Positions 26,430-35,019 of a stretch of DNA of 43,741 nt are shown in pieces. The notes beneath the pieces are model-generated. The model was not told where the DNA came from and made no database searches. It worked only from the letters and a program-made list of their open reading frames with translations. How positions within the stretch are numbered: position 1 is the first letter of the stretch; the number at the start of each line of letters is the position of its first letter. The DNA lies in NCBI GenBank assembly GCA_045646525.1, contig JAZRKX010000042.1:1-43741 (forward strand). The letters are read 5' to 3'. Both the position numbers and the translations under genes were made by a program. Source of the stretch: RGIG8748 sp045646525. GTDB lineage: Bacteria; Bacillota; Clostridia; UMGS1810.

Positions 26430-27874
26430 TTGATTTTATCCTCCAAAAAAACTTTCATTCTTGTAAATATGCTTGACCTGTCCTCCTTTACAAGCGGTTG
26501 AACCGCAAGTATGTAGTAAGGAAGACGCTTGGTAAAGTAATCAAGTCTGCATGTTCCTGCCACCGCAAAAACTATTGAGGCAAGAAGAAAGCCAAAGCCA
26601 TAATATACCTGCGGCAAAAATATCGATATAACTGACAGAAATACAGAACCCGCCGCAAAAATACCCGTTGCAAAGAATGCACCCTTATAGTCGGTAAAAT
26701 ACAAAAGTATGAGCATAGTCATATTGCCTACGGCGTATGCTCCGTAGCCTACACACAATGTTCTAAAATACCCTCTCATCATTTCGTTGAAACCTAAAGG
26801 AAGTACATCCAAAAGGAAGCCGCCCACCGCGATAAATGCTGCTGTACACAAAAGCTGCTTTATGGCGGTATAGAGCATCTCCGTTTTTAGTGTGTCGAGC
26901 ATTTCCTTTTCTGCCTGCAATATATCGTTTATGGTGCCCTTATCATTGTAAAGGCTGTAGTGATTTCTGTATTTTCCGTAGAAATTAACTTCAACCGATA
27001 CCACAAAATTTACAGTAGTAATAAGAGTTGTCATAAATGCCAAAAGCGCAGGTACATCATGCTGCGGAGCACCGTAAAAGAGTCCGTGTACCTTTACACC
27101 TATGTCACTAAACCACATTATAACAAGATGTGCAAACATGCCTAAGTTTATAAGCATTCCCGTAAGTGCAAGATAAAGATACTCATCTATCCATTCCATA
27201 AACACAAAGGGACTTACATCCGATTTTGGAAAATATCGGTGCAAAAGCATAAGATTCCATATAACCATAACACCGTATCCCACAGTTACAGAAAAGAGAA
27301 GTGCTTCTATAGCACGCATCTTAAATATCAGAGTGAGGATAAACCCAAGCACAAACACAACTGCAATAGAAGCAAGATAAGAAAGAAATATGCCCTTGTA
27401 GTCTTTGATGGCGGTAAGATAGCTCATAGCGTTCCATACAATTATCATTTCATTAAAGAACACAAACATGAGTATCTTGCACATAAGATTTGCGCCCGAA
27501 AACAAAAGGAATATAACCCATAAGACACTTCCAAGTGTCATCATAACAGACGAGCTTCCCCAAAACGACGGGAGAACTGCACTTTTCTTCTCCTCATACA
27601 GCATGTCCGCCGTAAACCTTGTTATAATCATAGAGAAAAAAGAGGTTGTCATGATAGATGCTAAAAGTGTGTAGGTTATCATGCAAATAAGAAGCTCTCT
27701 TGATTGGCTTGAAAGCCCTGCACGTCTGCAAAGAAACATTATTCCCAGAAGCAGTATTACTCCAAGAAGCATTGGTCCCGAACAAATAACGGTGGCATAT
27801 CCATACGCCTTCATCGACTGCAATATTCCTTTTTTGTCAAAAAGCTTTTTAAGCTCAAAGCCTATGCCTGCCAA
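26426..27874 (-). CDS. pelG: Pel exopolysaccharide flippase-like membrane protein PelG
   Basis: 482 aa with about 12 membrane helices. The N-terminus MAGIGFELKKLFDK is the PelG hallmark, and the MOP/MATE-like layout continues throughout (SMIITRFTADMLYEEKK, GLFYGAPQHDVPALLAF, FYGKYRNHYSLYNDKGTI). PelG moves or helps extrude the nascent Pel polymer with PelD, PelE and PelF at the cytoplasmic membrane. The start is TTG 27874, with GGAGGT 9 bases upstream inside the pelF tail, so the genes overlap by 13 bases. No outer-membrane partners are present, as expected for a Gram-positive. Confidence 0.95.
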   Translation of the reverse strand: MAGIGFELKKLFDKKGILQSMKAYGYATVICSGPMLLGVILLLGIMFLCRRAGLSSQSRELLICMITYTLLASIMTTSFFSMIITRFTADMLYEEKKSAVLPSFWGSSSVMMTLGSVLWVIFLLFSGANLMCKILMFVFFNEMIIVWNAMSYLTAIKDYKGIFLSYLASIAVVFVLGFILTLIFKMRAIEALLFSVTVGYGVMVIWNLMLLHRYFPKSDVSPFVFMEWIDEYLYLALTGMLINLGMFAHLVIMWFSDIGVKVHGLFYGAPQHDVPALLAFMTTLITTVNFVVSVEVNFYGKYRNHYSLYNDKGTINDILQAEKEMLDTLKTEMLYTAIKQLLCTAAFIAVGGFLLDVLPLGFNEMMRGYFRTLCVGYGAYAVGNMTMLILLYFTDYKGAFFATGIFAAGSVFLSVISIFLPQVYYGFGFLLASIVFAVAGTCRLDYFTKRLPYYILAVQPLVKEDRSSIFTRMKVFLEDKIK

Positions 27875-29280
27875 TCCCGCTCTACCTCCTTGTACAGATT
27901 TCTGTATTTAGTAAGCATTATTTCGTATCTGTAGAATTCTCCTGCACGTTTTTTTGCAATCTCGCCCATCTTCTTGCGAAGCTCATGGGATTCGCACATA
28001 ATCTCCATTTTGTCCGCAAGCTTTTCTATCTGCATGGGGGGAACATAGTATCCTGCTATACCGAAAGTATCCTCGGAGCTTCCCTCAAGTAGTTCCCTGC
28101 AGCAGCCAACATCTGTAGTAACACACGGTCTGCCTGCGGCAAACGACTCCAGAACGGATAATGGCTGACCCTCGGAAATGGAGGTAAGGATAGTAAAATC
28201 CAGTTTTTCAAAATATTCCACTACATTTACTCTTCCTGGCATTATAACCTTATCCTCTATGCCAAGCTGCTTAATAAGACTTCGGCATTCCTCGGCATAC
28301 TCCTCGTCATCAACACCGCCCATTATGTGAAGCCTTACCTTATCGATTCTTGAGGTTAATTCGAAAAATGAATAAATCATTGTTTTGATATCCTTGATGG
28401 GTGCAAAACGCACAACAGCACCGATATCCACATATCCATCCTCTTTTTTGGGAGGAATATTGCAAAATCTGTCATAGCTTATGCCGTTTTCAACCACGGA
28501 GCATTTTTCGGGGCTGCAGCCCATGTCAATCTGCGTTAATCTAGCCCGTTCAAAGAGCGATGTAACACGAAATGCCCGTGAATATATAAGGTCGGAAAGC
28601 ATATAGAAAAACTTAATCCAATGGCTTTTAAAAGCTCTTTCAACCCATTTAGCACGGATAATCTCTTCTTCTCTTTCTCGTGTGTAGATACCGTGCTCTG
28701 TTAAAAGAACAGGTTTATTGGAAACATATCCGCCAAGACATGCCAAAAGTCCTCCGTAGCCTGTACAAATGGCATGATAGCAATCTGCTTCGGGCACGCT
28801 TGTTCCCATAAGGTACAGTACGGGAAGAAGCCTTGAACGCACCGAATGAAAAGCATCTGAAAATGCAGTATAAGGAAACTCACTCCGGCATATCTCTGTA
28901 AGCACCTTTAAAAAGTGTTCGCTTTTAAGATAGCTCATGGGATTTATCTTTTGTATCTGATACATATTGAAAAGCAATTCCCAGTCGGGTCTGTCGGAAA
29001 ACAGGAGTTTTTTGAGTGCTTCGGTTTCCGCGTGTGAAAAGCTATGATTAAAAATCTTGTTGGGTTTTACCTTTAAGGCATCATCCAGAAACACCTGATG
29101 AACCTCCACGACATTTGGAGGAAGCGTATATACAAATTTATCCTTGTCCTCTGCTTTGGCAGCTATAACCCACAGCACAAATTCATGCTCGGGCATTTCT
29201 GTAATGTACTGATGCGCCCATGTGGAAACACCGCCGTTAATATAGGGGTAGCATCCCTCAAGCACCATGCAAATTCTCAT
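27862..29280 (-). CDS. pelF: Pel glycosyltransferase PelF (GT4)
   Basis: 472 aa from ATG 29280, with GGTGAT just upstream; a GTG 12 bases earlier is less likely. The N-terminal MRICMVLEGCYPYINGGVS and WAHQYI match PelF. The second Rossmann domain has PIKDIKTMIYSF, PGRVNVVEYFEKLDF and the donor-site stretch ISEGQPLSVLESFAAGRP with the E-x7-E pair. PelF polymerises UDP-N-acetylhexosamines into Pel. It has no membrane segment and probably docks onto the PelD/E/G complex. Confidence 0.96.
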   Translation of the reverse strand: MRICMVLEGCYPYINGGVSTWAHQYITEMPEHEFVLWVIAAKAEDKDKFVYTLPPNVVEVHQVFLDDALKVKPNKIFNHSFSHAETEALKKLLFSDRPDWELLFNMYQIQKINPMSYLKSEHFLKVLTEICRSEFPYTAFSDAFHSVRSRLLPVLYLMGTSVPEADCYHAICTGYGGLLACLGGYVSNKPVLLTEHGIYTREREEEIIRAKWVERAFKSHWIKFFYMLSDLIYSRAFRVTSLFERARLTQIDMGCSPEKCSVVENGISYDRFCNIPPKKEDGYVDIGAVVRFAPIKDIKTMIYSFFELTSRIDKVRLHIMGGVDDEEYAEECRSLIKQLGIEDKVIMPGRVNVVEYFEKLDFTILTSISEGQPLSVLESFAAGRPCVTTDVGCCRELLEGSSEDTFGIAGYYVPPMQIEKLADKMEIMCESHELRKKMGEIAKKRAGEFYRYEIMLTKYRNLYKEVERDWQA

Positions 29281-29297
29281 TTTTATCACCAATAAAA

Positions 29298-31148
29298 TTA
29301 TTTTAGCTTAATTGTTACCTCACTCTTGTCGGCCCTCAAAAGATATAAATCGCCTGTAAGACGGGTAAGGCTTCCGCCATCTATACTTTTATATTCCCTT
29401 TCGTTAAAGCGGATAAAAAAGTATCCCTCATCATAGAAATTGCCAATATCAAGCTTAAGCGTATCGCCTTTTAACTTCTTTTTTACATTAAGTGCGCAAT
29501 ATCGCTGGATAGCGGCTGTAGTTTCCGAGCCTGTAAGGTTTCTTATGTCAGGCGCCGCCGTATACAGATAATCGAGATATTCATTGAATTCATCCGATAG
29601 CTTTTCCCATCCCAGCTCTGCACCTCTATCGGGGTCCAATGCATCATCGGGATGTGTAAAGTGTGAGTTTGTAAAATGTAGGTTAAGTTCCGATACAAGA
29701 GCGAGCTTCATAAAGTCTGTAAGGTTACAGCCTGATACAATACGCGGTTGATACACTCTGCCGTCGGGCAGTACCTCAAATTCCTGTACAAAGTTATGCT
29801 CAAATTCTCCGTCGGTAAAATATATGCCCGAAATACAGTTTATGTGGGGATAGGTTTGTTTGAGAAAATCCTCTCCAACAGATGTCATGATGTTTGACGG
29901 CGGTACATAAAGAGATATATTTACACCCTCAAAAAGCTCATCGCAAAGGTCAATGAGACTGTCAAAAGCCTTTTCCATGGCCTTTGTGCTTTGCCATGTT
30001 TTATAATCATATACACCGTCATAATCACACTCATCCATACAAAGCGGCTGATGGTTATATCCGTGATATCCTATCTCTCCGCCGTGGCGAAGAAGCATAT
30101 TGCCAAAGTTTAAAAATGTTCCCTTGTCTGCCTTGGATGGTGTGGTACCGTCTACATTGTCATCATAGCACACGATGGCAAGACCTGTATACTTGATACC
30201 GTATTTATCGGCAAAGTTCATCATATCGGGCCACCATATATTTACATAGAAATCCCTTATGGATGATTTGTAATCTCTCAAAATATACTCACTGTTACCA
30301 TCGGGAACCTGAGACGGAAAATCATCCAGGAAAAAGGTTGAGCTGTTTATAACAGGGTAAACACAAATCTCATCCAAAAGGCTGTACGAAGCGGCATAAA
30401 AACCTCTCATACCCTTTTCGTTAAGTCCTATATTATCTACTACATATTTACCCTTGCCGTATTTTACCTCCCATATAAGAGGAGTTTTGTTCTCGTTGTC
30501 AACCCATGCATGAAGCTTAACTTTTTTGGGATTGAGCTGCACCGCCCACGCGGAATGGTATCCGTCTTCGATATTAAAACTGCATCCGCCGCCAACCATA
30601 AACCCGTCATCTATGTATACACTGTCAACCAATGCATTGTACCACGAGGAATCCTCAATGCCGAGTGACTGCTCAATTACAGATGTATATATATTCTTCT
30701 GCAATGTTACTGCAAACTGTACATTCCCACCCGACTTTACCCATCTATTCATGGTAATCACATCTTCGCCCATGGGTGACAAATCGCTAATCAGAACTAC
30801 TGCTATATCATAATCCGAAAGATCGGGGAATGGTTTTTTGGAAAGGTCTACTGCCTTATACCCTATCTTCATGTCCGAAAACATTGTTTTAAATTCTTCC
30901 AATACATCTTTACTGTCGGGCTGCTCGCTTGCCCATAAAACAACTGTGTTCTTTTTTAGGTGAAGATTTGACTTTTGCTTGGTAATAATATTTTCTTTGG
31001 GTAAAAAACCCATATCAGCTTTGTCATAATTATAGCTTATGCCGCTGCGCTCTACAAAAAGAATTACCGCAATAATAAGGAACACAAGCATAATTACAAG
31101 CATGCCGTTGTATCTGAATTTTAGAAATCTTTCTTTTAATCCTTCCAA
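29298..31148 (-). CDS. DUF2194 membrane-anchored deacetylase-like protein (PelA deacetylase counterpart)
   Basis: 616 aa starting at TTG 31148 (AAAGGAGG 10 bases upstream, overlapping the pelE tail by 13 bases). A membrane anchor at about 14-33 leaves the rest outside. A Rossmann-like region (65-260) precedes a polysaccharide-deacetylase (NodB-type) barrel. The barrel has the acidic pair in FLDDFPS (Asp275-Asp276) and HGYNH (His362 and His366, an HxxxH metal site), then a C-terminal beta domain. In Gram-positive Pel clusters a deacetylase of this kind stands where Gram-negatives have the deacetylase part of PelA. The GH166 hydrolase part of PelA is not here. Its role would be to make Pel partly cationic. 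Confidence 0.86.
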   Translation of the reverse strand: MEGLKERFLKFRYNGMLVIMLVFLIIAVILFVERSGISYNYDKADMGFLPKENIITKQKSNLHLKKNTVVLWASEQPDSKDVLEEFKTMFSDMKIGYKAVDLSKKPFPDLSDYDIAVVLISDLSPMGEDVITMNRWVKSGGNVQFAVTLQKNIYTSVIEQSLGIEDSSWYNALVDSVYIDDGFMVGGGCSFNIEDGYHSAWAVQLNPKKVKLHAWVDNENKTPLIWEVKYGKGKYVVDNIGLNEKGMRGFYAASYSLLDEICVYPVINSSTFFLDDFPSQVPDGNSEYILRDYKSSIRDFYVNIWWPDMMNFADKYGIKYTGLAIVCYDDNVDGTTPSKADKGTFLNFGNMLLRHGGEIGYHGYNHQPLCMDECDYDGVYDYKTWQSTKAMEKAFDSLIDLCDELFEGVNISLYVPPSNIMTSVGEDFLKQTYPHINCISGIYFTDGEFEHNFVQEFEVLPDGRVYQPRIVSGCNLTDFMKLALVSELNLHFTNSHFTHPDDALDPDRGAELGWEKLSDEFNEYLDYLYTAAPDIRNLTGSETTAAIQRYCALNVKKKLKGDTLKLDIGNFYDEGYFFIRFNEREYKSIDGGSLTRLTGDLYLLRADKSEVTIKLK

Positions 31149-32023
31149 AATGCTATTGCCTCCTTTACTCTTCTGGAAACAAACATTTTTTTGTTTTGTA
31201 TATCGTTTATAAGCTCTTTGATTTTATCGCCTTGTCCGAGCTTGGAATGATACTTAAGCTTTAACGGAATAAGCTCCTCGCAATCGGAATAAAGGCAATC
31301 TGCTTTTTTGATGATTTCGCCTGCTTTGGTATAGTTTCCAAGCACAAATTCATTTTCAAAATATCTCATGTAATCTTCGAGGTTTTCTGATATAGAAAGC
31401 TTCTTGGATATAAGCTCGGAATACAGATTTCTGTTTAATATCTCAACCTGACCTGACAGAAGGTCCTGACTTAAAACTTCCCACAGAAAATTGCTGTATC
31501 TTGTAAGGCAATCCAAATCGTCGGGATTTTTGGAATACTCCATCCCGAGTTTTTGAAGCCTATGGTCATTTTCCTTGGATATCTCTACCATGGCGGTAAC
31601 TGCGTAGTGTACAACCTCTGAGTCATCGTTGTTTCCGGCTTTTTTGAGAAACTCTACATATTCCTTGGGGTTGTCATTTAGTACATCCATTATAATCTCA
31701 CGCCGTTCTCTGGGTGAGTTTATAATAAGCGCTTCTTCTATGGGAACAATGGTATCGTCATTTTTGCTTTCTTCCACCGCTAATCCTTTGTATAAAAGGG
31801 AATCAAGCTTCATCTTTTCTACATCAATATTTAAGGTTTCATCCTGCTCGAACAAAATTTCAAAATGCAGAAGCAAAACAGCCAGAGCACCCCAAAAAGG
31901 CAGACAAAGTACAACAAAAAACATATATTTGTGTACTTTTAAAATCCGAAGATTTAAACCTATGAATGTTAAAATGCACACGAGGATATGCATCATAAGT
32001 AAAATTATTGCAAATACAGTCAT
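31136..32023 (-). CDS. pelE: PelE-like membrane protein with helical-repeat domain
   Basis: 295 aa. Two N-terminal membrane helices (about 3-24 and 31-53) are followed by a long cytoplasmic helical part with HEAT/TPR-like units (for example VEFLKKAGNNDDSEVVHY and EYSKNPDDLDCLTRYSNF). This is the PelE plan: membrane helices plus TPRs that contact PelD and PelF. Assignment rests on topology and on its position between pelD and the deacetylase, not on sequence motifs. RBS AAGGAGG precedes ATG 32023, 16 bases after the pelD stop. Confidence 0.8.
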   Translation of the reverse strand: MTVFAIILLMMHILVCILTFIGLNLRILKVHKYMFFVVLCLPFWGALAVLLLHFEILFEQDETLNIDVEKMKLDSLLYKGLAVEESKNDDTIVPIEEALIINSPRERREIIMDVLNDNPKEYVEFLKKAGNNDDSEVVHYAVTAMVEISKENDHRLQKLGMEYSKNPDDLDCLTRYSNFLWEVLSQDLLSGQVEILNRNLYSELISKKLSISENLEDYMRYFENEFVLGNYTKAGEIIKKADCLYSDCEELIPLKLKYHSKLGQGDKIKELINDIQNKKMFVSRRVKEAIAFWKD

Positions 32024-32039
32024 ACATATCCTCCTTATA

Positions 32040-34814
32040 TTACATTACGGTAACTGTTAAATCAAGATTTTCAAATCTCGGCAAAATGAAATTAAGGTCA
32101 TTTTTGGTAGCCTGCGACAGCAGCAAACCGAGTTTGCCGTCATCCGTTTCTCCCAGTATATCATTGGCACGGATTTTCCCTGAGAGCATATCGTCAGCCT
32201 CCCTGTAAGAGTGACCTTTCAGGTCTATTTCCATATACTCATAAGTAAACACTTTTCGCTCGGATATTGTCTTGAAATTTTCAAAAACCTTATGGAATTC
32301 TTCCTTGCGAAGTATACGGGTATCTTCTATGTAGCAACTGTCATATATGGCACGATTATAATTGTACGCCCTTAAAATAGATATCTCTACAAGATCGCGG
32401 AGAATCTTAAACAAATTCACATAATAAAGTGAATTCTGTTCGGGTCTGACATGCCATATAAAAATTATAAGTTCAAGTTCATTGTCACGCCATACACCTG
32501 CGGCATACATTGGAAGAGTTGGAATAAGATTTGTGTTTTTCCATATCTCATCCTTATTTATCTTTTCTAAAATAGGCTTGTAGGTATCGAGAGAAATAGA
32601 ACGCGACACCTCGTCCAGTATATCTCTTGAGGCAACTTCAAGACGGCCAAAAGCACTCTTGTCATTTATTGAGTAGACACTTATGGTTTTATTTTCCAGT
32701 ATTTGCTCAAAGGTCTCTATAATTTTGAAATAAAGTTTATGTTCCTCTACGGTATCAAGATTTCTGGCAACATCGAAAATTTTACCGAAGCTGTCCTTAG
32801 AGCCGACTATCTGCTTTTTGAGGTCTCGTTTTTCGTCGAAGGTGTCCTGATAGAGCCCTCGCGTAAACTCAAGCTTTTCTTCCAAAAGTTTAATCTGCTC
32901 GTTTCCAAACTTTATCTTATCGTCCTTGGTAAGACGGACATAGCCCGCCACCGCGCCTATAAGGAAGTAATACACAAATGCAAACCAGTTTGTAGGCTCA
33001 TAGAATATGGTAAGAAAGTTTGTGCCCGAAATAATCTTTGCCACCAGCCACGCAACCGATGAAAGTGTCGAAGCGGCAAGACCCGGGTACAATCCATGCA
33101 CCATACCTACTATAGCTATAAATGCCATTCTGAAATCTACAACAGAAAAAGCCACAGATGAACCTGTAAGTAAATTCAAAAGTTCCGTAATTACAAACAT
33201 TATTGCAATTTCTATGGTCTTTACGACAGGCTTATTGGTACTCATCCATTTTTTTATTCTGCCAAGAAGTCCCGTATCCTTTACCTTTTTAACGACAAGG
33301 AAGTTTTCGTATTCCTCCTCCAAATCGTCTAATATGGATATTCTCGAAAACCAACCGTATTCACTGCGAAGTGCGGTGTTTTTTATATTTAGGGTGTCCC
33401 CCTCTTCCTCGCCCGTATAATTAACGGTAAGGTCGGGGCAATATGTACGCAATTTATCAAGTATGTCTGAAAAAGTGATGTTAAACTCTTCATTTACATT
33501 AAGTGTACCTATACCCTCCTGCCAGTTTTCCAGAAATCTTGATGTAAGAAGCGAAATATCGTGCATAGATATAAAGAAAGCACGGGAGGATGGTTTTTCG
33601 CTGAGATTTACAACTGTATCGTCTAATTGTTCAAATATATTGTTTAGAAAATCGCCATTTTTTGTTCCGCTGTAAAAATAAGGTGTTCTTACAATCTTTA
33701 CATCTACATCGTAATGCTTTGTATAGAATTCACACAGGTTTTCTTTCGAAAGAGTCAGTACACCTATATCCTTTTTGTTGGAATATGCACCGTCAAGCGA
33801 CGAAAAATATACTACTTTAGCCTCGCTTTGGTATTTGGCGGTAAGGCTTAATACCTTTCTTAAATTTTCTGCATCGGGCGCTTGCTTGGTTTTGTATGTA
33901 AGCTCTCTTGCAAAAAATATTATTACATCAAAATCATATGTCTCAAATATTTTGTCATAATCAAGCTCTCTGCCTGTATACACCTTGAGTCTGCCCGCAC
34001 TTTTAAGATGAGTTTCTCCGCAAAGGACGACACTGTTATTTTCAAAGGTATCCAAAACAAAGTTTTTTGTAACATAGGCTGTATTGCCGACAAGCAGAAT
34101 CCTTTTGGCAGAAATTGTATTGGGGTCGACTACCACGCGGAGTTTTTCCTCCAGAGACTCTCTTATCTCCACAAGCTCGTTATTGTTTACTACATTCAAA
34201 AGGCAATGAACAAGTTCTTCATCGAAGACACCGCACATTCCGTTTGAAATCATTTCTATAGCTACATCCTGCGAAAACGCATCCTTATAGCTTCTTGAAC
34301 TTGTAAGAGCATCAAATGAGTCCGCTATGGAAACAACACGCGCACAAAGGGGTATTTCCTCACCCTTTAAGCCTTCGGGATATCCTGTACCGTCTATTCT
34401 CTCATGATGATACTTCGCTATATCCTTGGCGTATTTTATGATTTTTCCGTCCACATCGGAGGAAATCCTTTCTATCATTTCACAACCCAAAACAGAATGC
34501 TTTTTAACTATGTCATACTCAACGGGTGAAAGCTTACCCGGAAAGTCAAGAATACTTTTGGGAATTTTACTCTTGCCTATATCGTGAAACGATGATGCTA
34601 TGGACATGGAAATTATTTCTTCATCGGACAGACTGTATTTATCGGTAATATTACTAAGCTCACGCAAGATAAGCTCTGTAAGCATTCTTACATGGTACAC
34701 ATGAAAGCCATTTTCTCCGTTTAACTCATCGGGAATACTGTCAGATGCGATATCACATATTTCAAATGATTTATTTTCCTTGTCAATAACTAAAAGAGGG
34801 TTTACAGATGGCAT
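32040..34814 (-). CDS. pelD: HD-GYP / SDR-like / PelD fusion: c-di-GMP phosphodiesterase joined to the Pel c-di-GMP receptor
   Basis: 924 aa. Domains in order: HD-GYP (about 35-215) with metal ligands intact (SFHDIGK 75-81, KKHSVLG 104-110, YHHERIDGTGYPEGLKG 135-151, ADSFDAL 164-170); an SDR/epimerase-like region (about 237-490) with ILLVGNTAYVT, VVYFSSLDGAYS and VRTPYFYSG but no clean GxxGxxG; four membrane helices (about 533-625); a coiled coil (635-670); a GAF-like region (about 680-815); and a degenerate GGDEF (about 830-924). There the active-site motif is replaced by TDDGKLG, but an RxxD (RAND, 882-885) sits at the I-site position. The last four parts are the PelD layout. HD-GYP domains hydrolyse c-di-GMP. 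RBS AAGGAGG precedes ATG 34814, and a c-di-GMP riboswitch lies upstream. Confidence 0.93.
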   Translation of the reverse strand: MPSVNPLLVIDKENKSFEICDIASDSIPDELNGENGFHVYHVRMLTELILRELSNITDKYSLSDEEIISMSIASSFHDIGKSKIPKSILDFPGKLSPVEYDIVKKHSVLGCEMIERISSDVDGKIIKYAKDIAKYHHERIDGTGYPEGLKGEEIPLCARVVSIADSFDALTSSRSYKDAFSQDVAIEMISNGMCGVFDEELVHCLLNVVNNNELVEIRESLEEKLRVVVDPNTISAKRILLVGNTAYVTKNFVLDTFENNSVVLCGETHLKSAGRLKVYTGRELDYDKIFETYDFDVIIFFARELTYKTKQAPDAENLRKVLSLTAKYQSEAKVVYFSSLDGAYSNKKDIGVLTLSKENLCEFYTKHYDVDVKIVRTPYFYSGTKNGDFLNNIFEQLDDTVVNLSEKPSSRAFFISMHDISLLTSRFLENWQEGIGTLNVNEEFNITFSDILDKLRTYCPDLTVNYTGEEEGDTLNIKNTALRSEYGWFSRISILDDLEEEYENFLVVKKVKDTGLLGRIKKWMSTNKPVVKTIEIAIMFVITELLNLLTGSSVAFSVVDFRMAFIAIVGMVHGLYPGLAASTLSSVAWLVAKIISGTNFLTIFYEPTNWFAFVYYFLIGAVAGYVRLTKDDKIKFGNEQIKLLEEKLEFTRGLYQDTFDEKRDLKKQIVGSKDSFGKIFDVARNLDTVEEHKLYFKIIETFEQILENKTISVYSINDKSAFGRLEVASRDILDEVSRSISLDTYKPILEKINKDEIWKNTNLIPTLPMYAAGVWRDNELELIIFIWHVRPEQNSLYYVNLFKILRDLVEISILRAYNYNRAIYDSCYIEDTRILRKEEFHKVFENFKTISERKVFTYEYMEIDLKGHSYREADDMLSGKIRANDILGETDDGKLGLLLSQATKNDLNFILPRFENLDLTVTVM

Positions 34815-34849
34815 GGTTATCCTCCTTTCCGTGTTTGGAACATATATAC

Positions 34850-34899
34850 AAAAAGCTGCAACAATATAAAGTCCTCTAAAGACCCTGTATCATTGCAGC
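34850..34899 (-). terminator. Intrinsic terminator overlapping the 3' end of the riboswitch
   Basis: On the minus strand GCTGCAA (34899-34893) pairs with TTGCAGC (34861-34855), with an inner AGGGTC/GAGGACTTT hairpin. TTTTT follows at 34854-34850. The 5' arm is also the 3' end of the aptamer, so the two folds compete. Confidence 0.85.
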
Positions 34900-34970
34900 C
34901 GGACTGGCATAGTATAAAACCTTAGCCTCTTTGCTTTGCGTCATCGGCTTTCGCCGATTTTGCCAAATAT
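34893..34970 (-). promoter_or_regulatory. Cyclic di-GMP-I (GEMM-I) riboswitch aptamer
   Basis: Minus-strand reading shows TTTGGCAAA, a 6-bp helix ATCGGC closed by a GAAA tetraloop, the invariant GACGCAAAGC, then CTAAGG...CTATG. This last part is the tetraloop-receptor element that docks the GAAA loop. It ends CAGTCCGGCTGC. Order and spacing match the class I c-di-GMP aptamer. The 3' end shares GCTGC with the terminator arm, so ligand binding would be expected to block the terminator and turn transcription on. The direction of control is inferred. The first gene controlled is the HD-GYP/PelD fusion. Confidence 0.94.
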
Positions 34971-34983
34971 TGAACTAATATAA

Positions 34984-35012
34984 ATTATAGCACAATGAAA
35001 TGTCTTTGTCAA
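34984..35012 (-). promoter_or_regulatory. Consensus promoter driving the riboswitch and pel genes
   Basis: Perfect TTGACA (35012-35007) and perfect TATAAT (34989-34984) with a 17-base spacer on the minus strand. The -35 box begins 8 bases after the stop of the diguanylate cyclase gene, and the start point falls just before the aptamer. Confidence 0.93.
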
Positions 35013-35019
35013 ATAAGTT

